16,898 nt of DNA from Bacteroidota bacterium. GTDB taxonomy: Bacteria > Bacteroidota > Bacteroidia > Flavobacteriales > Flavobacteriaceae. A program made the translations under genes and the position numbers. The DNA is taken from assembly GCA_023437485.1 (NCBI GenBank), contig JAEZGB010000122.1, positions 1-16,898 on the forward strand. The letters are read 5' to 3'. Below are positions 15,388 through 16,898 of this stretch, one piece after another. The notes beneath the pieces were generated by a model. That model saw nothing but the letters and a program-made list of their open reading frames with translations. It did not search any database and was not told where the DNA came from. Positions within the stretch are counted from its first letter, which is position 1, and each line of letters starts with the position of its first letter.

Positions 15388-15466
15388 GATGCCCAGCCCT
15401 GATCGAAGCGGCATCCTTTAGGCGGGTTATCCGCCTAAAGATACAGCGCAGAGCAGGAATATGCTC
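15388..15466 (+). ncRNA. Structured intergenic element, Flavobacterium-type repeat (possible Flavo-1-like RNA)
   Basis: The gap between the two minus-strand genes is almost filled by a foldable element. A perfect 10-bp stem, CTTTAGGCGG (15416-15425) with CCGCCTAAAG (15431-15440), closes a 5-base loop. Outside it, GCG (15408-15410) can pair with CGC (15447-15449) and CCTG (15398-15401) with CAGG (15454-15457), in nested order. An alternative small hairpin GAGCA (15451-15455) with TGCTC (15462-15466) lies at the end. The flanking words CCCTGAT.GAAGCGGCATCC and AGCAGGAAT match, from memory, an element dispersed in Flavobacterium genomes. No T tail follows on either strand, so it is not a standard terminator. 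Whether it is the named Flavo-1 RNA motif, and which strand is transcribed, cannot be decided here. Confidence 0.5.
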
Positions 15467-16774
15467 CTAATGCCTTAAAGATTCAATATATTCAACCACC
15501 GCCGCGTGTGAAACCGGCCTTGCCGTAAAATGTTCGCGAATGGCGTGGCGCTCTTCTTTGGTCGCATTGAATTGATTGATGATATTGTTCAGGTGCATCT
15601 TCATGTGGCCTTCCTGAATCCCGGTGGTGGTCAGGGACCGGAGCGCGGCAAAATTCTGCGCAAGGCCGGCAACGGCCACAATTTGCATGAGTTGTTGTGC
15701 CGATGGGTTTTCCAGCATTTCCAGCGAAAGTCTTACCAGCGGATGCAGCGAGGTTAGCCCGCCCACGGTACCCAGGGCCAGGGGAAGGTCTATCCAGAAC
15801 CTAAAAATCCCGTTTGTGACCTCGGCGTGGGAAAGGCTTGCGTATTGGCCGTCTTTCGCCGCATAAGCGTGGGCTGCCGCTTCCACCGCCCTGAAATCAT
15901 TGCCGGTAGCGATTACTACGGCATCAACGCCATTCATGATTCCCTTGTTGTGGGTCACGGCGCGAAAAGGTTCGGCGTGGGCGATGTTGACCGCCCGGAC
16001 AAAGCGCCGCGCAAAGTCCTCAGGGTCATGGATGTGCTTTTCGGCCAGGTCGGCAACCGGGCAGGATACTTCGGCGCGGACCACGCAATTGGTTACGTAA
16101 TTGGACAGGATGCTCATGACCACTTCGAGTTCCCCATCCAGTTCAGGCCAACCGGCGGCCTCGCGGCCCAGCGTTTTTGCAAACTGCTCCAGGCAGGTGT
16201 TGATAAAGTTGGCCCCCATGGAATCGCGGGTCTCAAATGTGGCGTGTACCTGGTAATAATGGTCAAGCGCTGTGGTTTTGTCAATCAGTTCGATACTGGT
16301 AATGCCACCGCCCCGCGCGCGCATGTTCTTGGTAATGTGGTCAGTGTCGGCAACCAAAAGCGGCTTTACTTTATTGAAGAAGTTTTGGAGCGATTGAGCC
16401 GATCCGGTGTAATTAAGGTGAACTTGCCCAATCTTTTCAGTACCCAGGACCGTTGCCTTGAATCCCCCTCGGGTGGACCAGAATTTGGCCGATTTTGCTG
16501 CCGCGGCCACAACCGAACTTTCTTCGACGGCCATCGGGATGGTGTAATAGGAACCGTTGATCAGAAAGTTTGGCGCTACCCCCAGCGGCAGGTAAAAATT
16601 GGTGATGGTGTTCTCAATGAACTCGTCGTGCAATTGCTGGAGTTTTGCATCGGAATTCCAGTAACTTCTGATAAGTGCCGATGCCTCCTGCGGTTCCTTG
16701 AAATAAGTGGTGGAAATCCAGTCAATCTTTTCGTCTTTGGTGAGCTTGGAAAAGCCCGAAACCGAGTGGCTCAT
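15467..16774 (-). CDS. Hydroxymethylglutaryl-CoA reductase, class II
   Basis: This enzyme converts HMG-CoA to mevalonate. Class II enzymes are named for the degradative Pseudomonas mevalonii enzyme, but Bacteroidota use them for isoprenoid synthesis. At 435 residues the length is normal. The four catalytic positions are identifiable: Glu84 in MAVEESSVVAAA, Lys277 in HNKGIMNG, Asp293 in GNDFRAVEAA and His390 in QEGHMKMH. The DSMGANFIN motif (184-192) and GTVGG (335-339) are also present. I place the start at 16774 (MSHSVSGFSKLTKDEK), which matches the family N-terminus. An in-frame ATG at 16807 would add 11 residues, but a TAnnTTTG promoter box lies inside that stretch. The GHMP kinase follows on the same strand, consistent with a two-gene mevalonate operon. 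Confidence 0.95.
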   Translation of the reverse strand: MSHSVSGFSKLTKDEKIDWISTTYFKEPQEASALIRSYWNSDAKLQQLHDEFIENTITNFYLPLGVAPNFLINGSYYTIPMAVEESSVVAAAAKSAKFWSTRGGFKATVLGTEKIGQVHLNYTGSAQSLQNFFNKVKPLLVADTDHITKNMRARGGGITSIELIDKTTALDHYYQVHATFETRDSMGANFINTCLEQFAKTLGREAAGWPELDGELEVVMSILSNYVTNCVVRAEVSCPVADLAEKHIHDPEDFARRFVRAVNIAHAEPFRAVTHNKGIMNGVDAVVIATGNDFRAVEAAAHAYAAKDGQYASLSHAEVTNGIFRFWIDLPLALGTVGGLTSLHPLVRLSLEMLENPSAQQLMQIVAVAGLAQNFAALRSLTTTGIQEGHMKMHLNNIINQFNATKEERHAIREHFTARPVSHAAVVEYIESLRH

Positions 16775-16787
16775 TGGAGTTTTTTGG

Positions 16788-16795
16788 CAAAGATA
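16788..16795 (-). promoter_or_regulatory. Bacteroidota -7 promoter box for HMG-CoA reductase
   Basis: On the minus strand TATCTTTG fits TAnnTTTG and ends 13 bases before the chosen ATG at 16774. It decides the start: transcripts from here would not contain the upstream ATG at 16807. No strong -33 TTTG is seen at the usual spacing. Confidence 0.65.
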
Positions 16796-16859
16796 AGTTT
16801 TTATCAACAGTAGCGTTAATTAACAGTGACACCTGCAAACGGGTTGTTATTTTTAGGCG

Positions 16860-16898
16860 ATGAATGATGACGGACAATATGTGAAGGGCAGGGGCTGT
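16860..16898 (+). CDS. Start of a gene, possibly PA0069-type radical SAM protein (3' part outside window)
   Basis: Only the first 13 codons are inside the window: MNDDGQYVKGRGC, open to the right edge. The KGRG word so close to the N-terminus is what one sees at the start of PA0069/Rv2578c-family radical SAM proteins, usually followed by a conserved asparagine and RF. A near-consensus box TATTTTTA lies at 16849-16856, but it would leave almost no leader. It is divergent from HMG-CoA reductase. The assignment rests on very few residues and could be wrong. Confidence 0.4.
   Translation, partial: MNDDGQYVKGRGC

Noticed and set aside
15827..16813. Long open frame (328 codons) on the plus strand opposite HMG-CoA reductase
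   Set aside because: It is fully antisense to a gene with all catalytic motifs, and its translation looks like no family I know; it follows from the G+C-rich codon use of the real gene.
1..16898. CRISPR arrays, insertion sequences, integrase or attachment sites, prophage or toxin-antitoxin genes
   Set aside because: Looked for regular short repeats, transposase motifs, terminal inverted repeats and small paired genes; none seen, and tRNA-Phe has no duplicated 3' end nearby that would suggest an integration site.

Overview
The window reads as chromosomal DNA of a member of the Bacteroidota, most likely family Flavobacteriaceae and probably Flavobacterium or a close relative. The evidence is SusD/SusE proteins, a C-terminal type IX secretion (T9SS) sorting domain, a class II HMG-CoA reductase beside a GYDIA-type GHMP kinase, absence of Shine-Dalgarno sequences, and promoters of the Bacteroidota TAnnTTTG type. 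Base composition looks near half G+C by eye, which is high for Flavobacterium. Nothing here looks foreign: no transposase, integrase, phage gene, CRISPR array or toxin-antitoxin pair was seen.

Layout. (1) 1-4917, plus strand: the end of a starch/maltodextrin utilisation locus, with the 3' part of a SusD-like lipoprotein, a SusE-like starch-binding lipoprotein with two carbohydrate-binding modules, a hairpin, and a secreted GH13 alpha-amylase with a T9SS sorting domain. (2) 4969-6516, minus: an AsmA-like membrane-anchored protein, convergent with the amylase across a shared terminator. (3) 6654-7912, plus: a secreted cysteine-rich HMA-fold metal-binding protein, overlapping by one base a membrane acyltransferase that starts with GTG. 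(4) 8079-8151, minus: tRNA-Phe(GAA) with its own promoter and terminator. (5) 8249-12194, plus: a tightly packed run of five genes, coaX, an outer-membrane beta-barrel protein, a TPR protein, lptC, and a 64-residue two-helix membrane protein, with 11, 1 and 4 base overlaps at three of the four junctions. (6) 12290-14386, plus: a PpiD/SurA-type periplasmic peptidyl-prolyl isomerase with its own upstream region, ending at a bidirectional terminator. (7) 14450-16774, minus: HMG-CoA reductase followed by a GYDIA-family GHMP kinase, separated by a structured intergenic element. (8) 16860-16898, plus: the first 13 codons of another gene, perhaps a PA0069-type radical SAM protein.

How it works together. 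Region 1 binds starch at the cell surface, cuts it, and hands oligosaccharides to an upstream SusC/SusD importer. Regions 5 and 6 are mostly envelope biogenesis (LPS export, outer-membrane protein folding) with CoA synthesis at the head. Region 7 is part of the mevalonate route to isoprenoids.

I did not find a clear new defence or mobile system. The items most worth a second look are the structured element between HMG-CoA reductase and the GHMP kinase, the unassigned role of that kinase, and the HMA-protein/acyltransferase pair.
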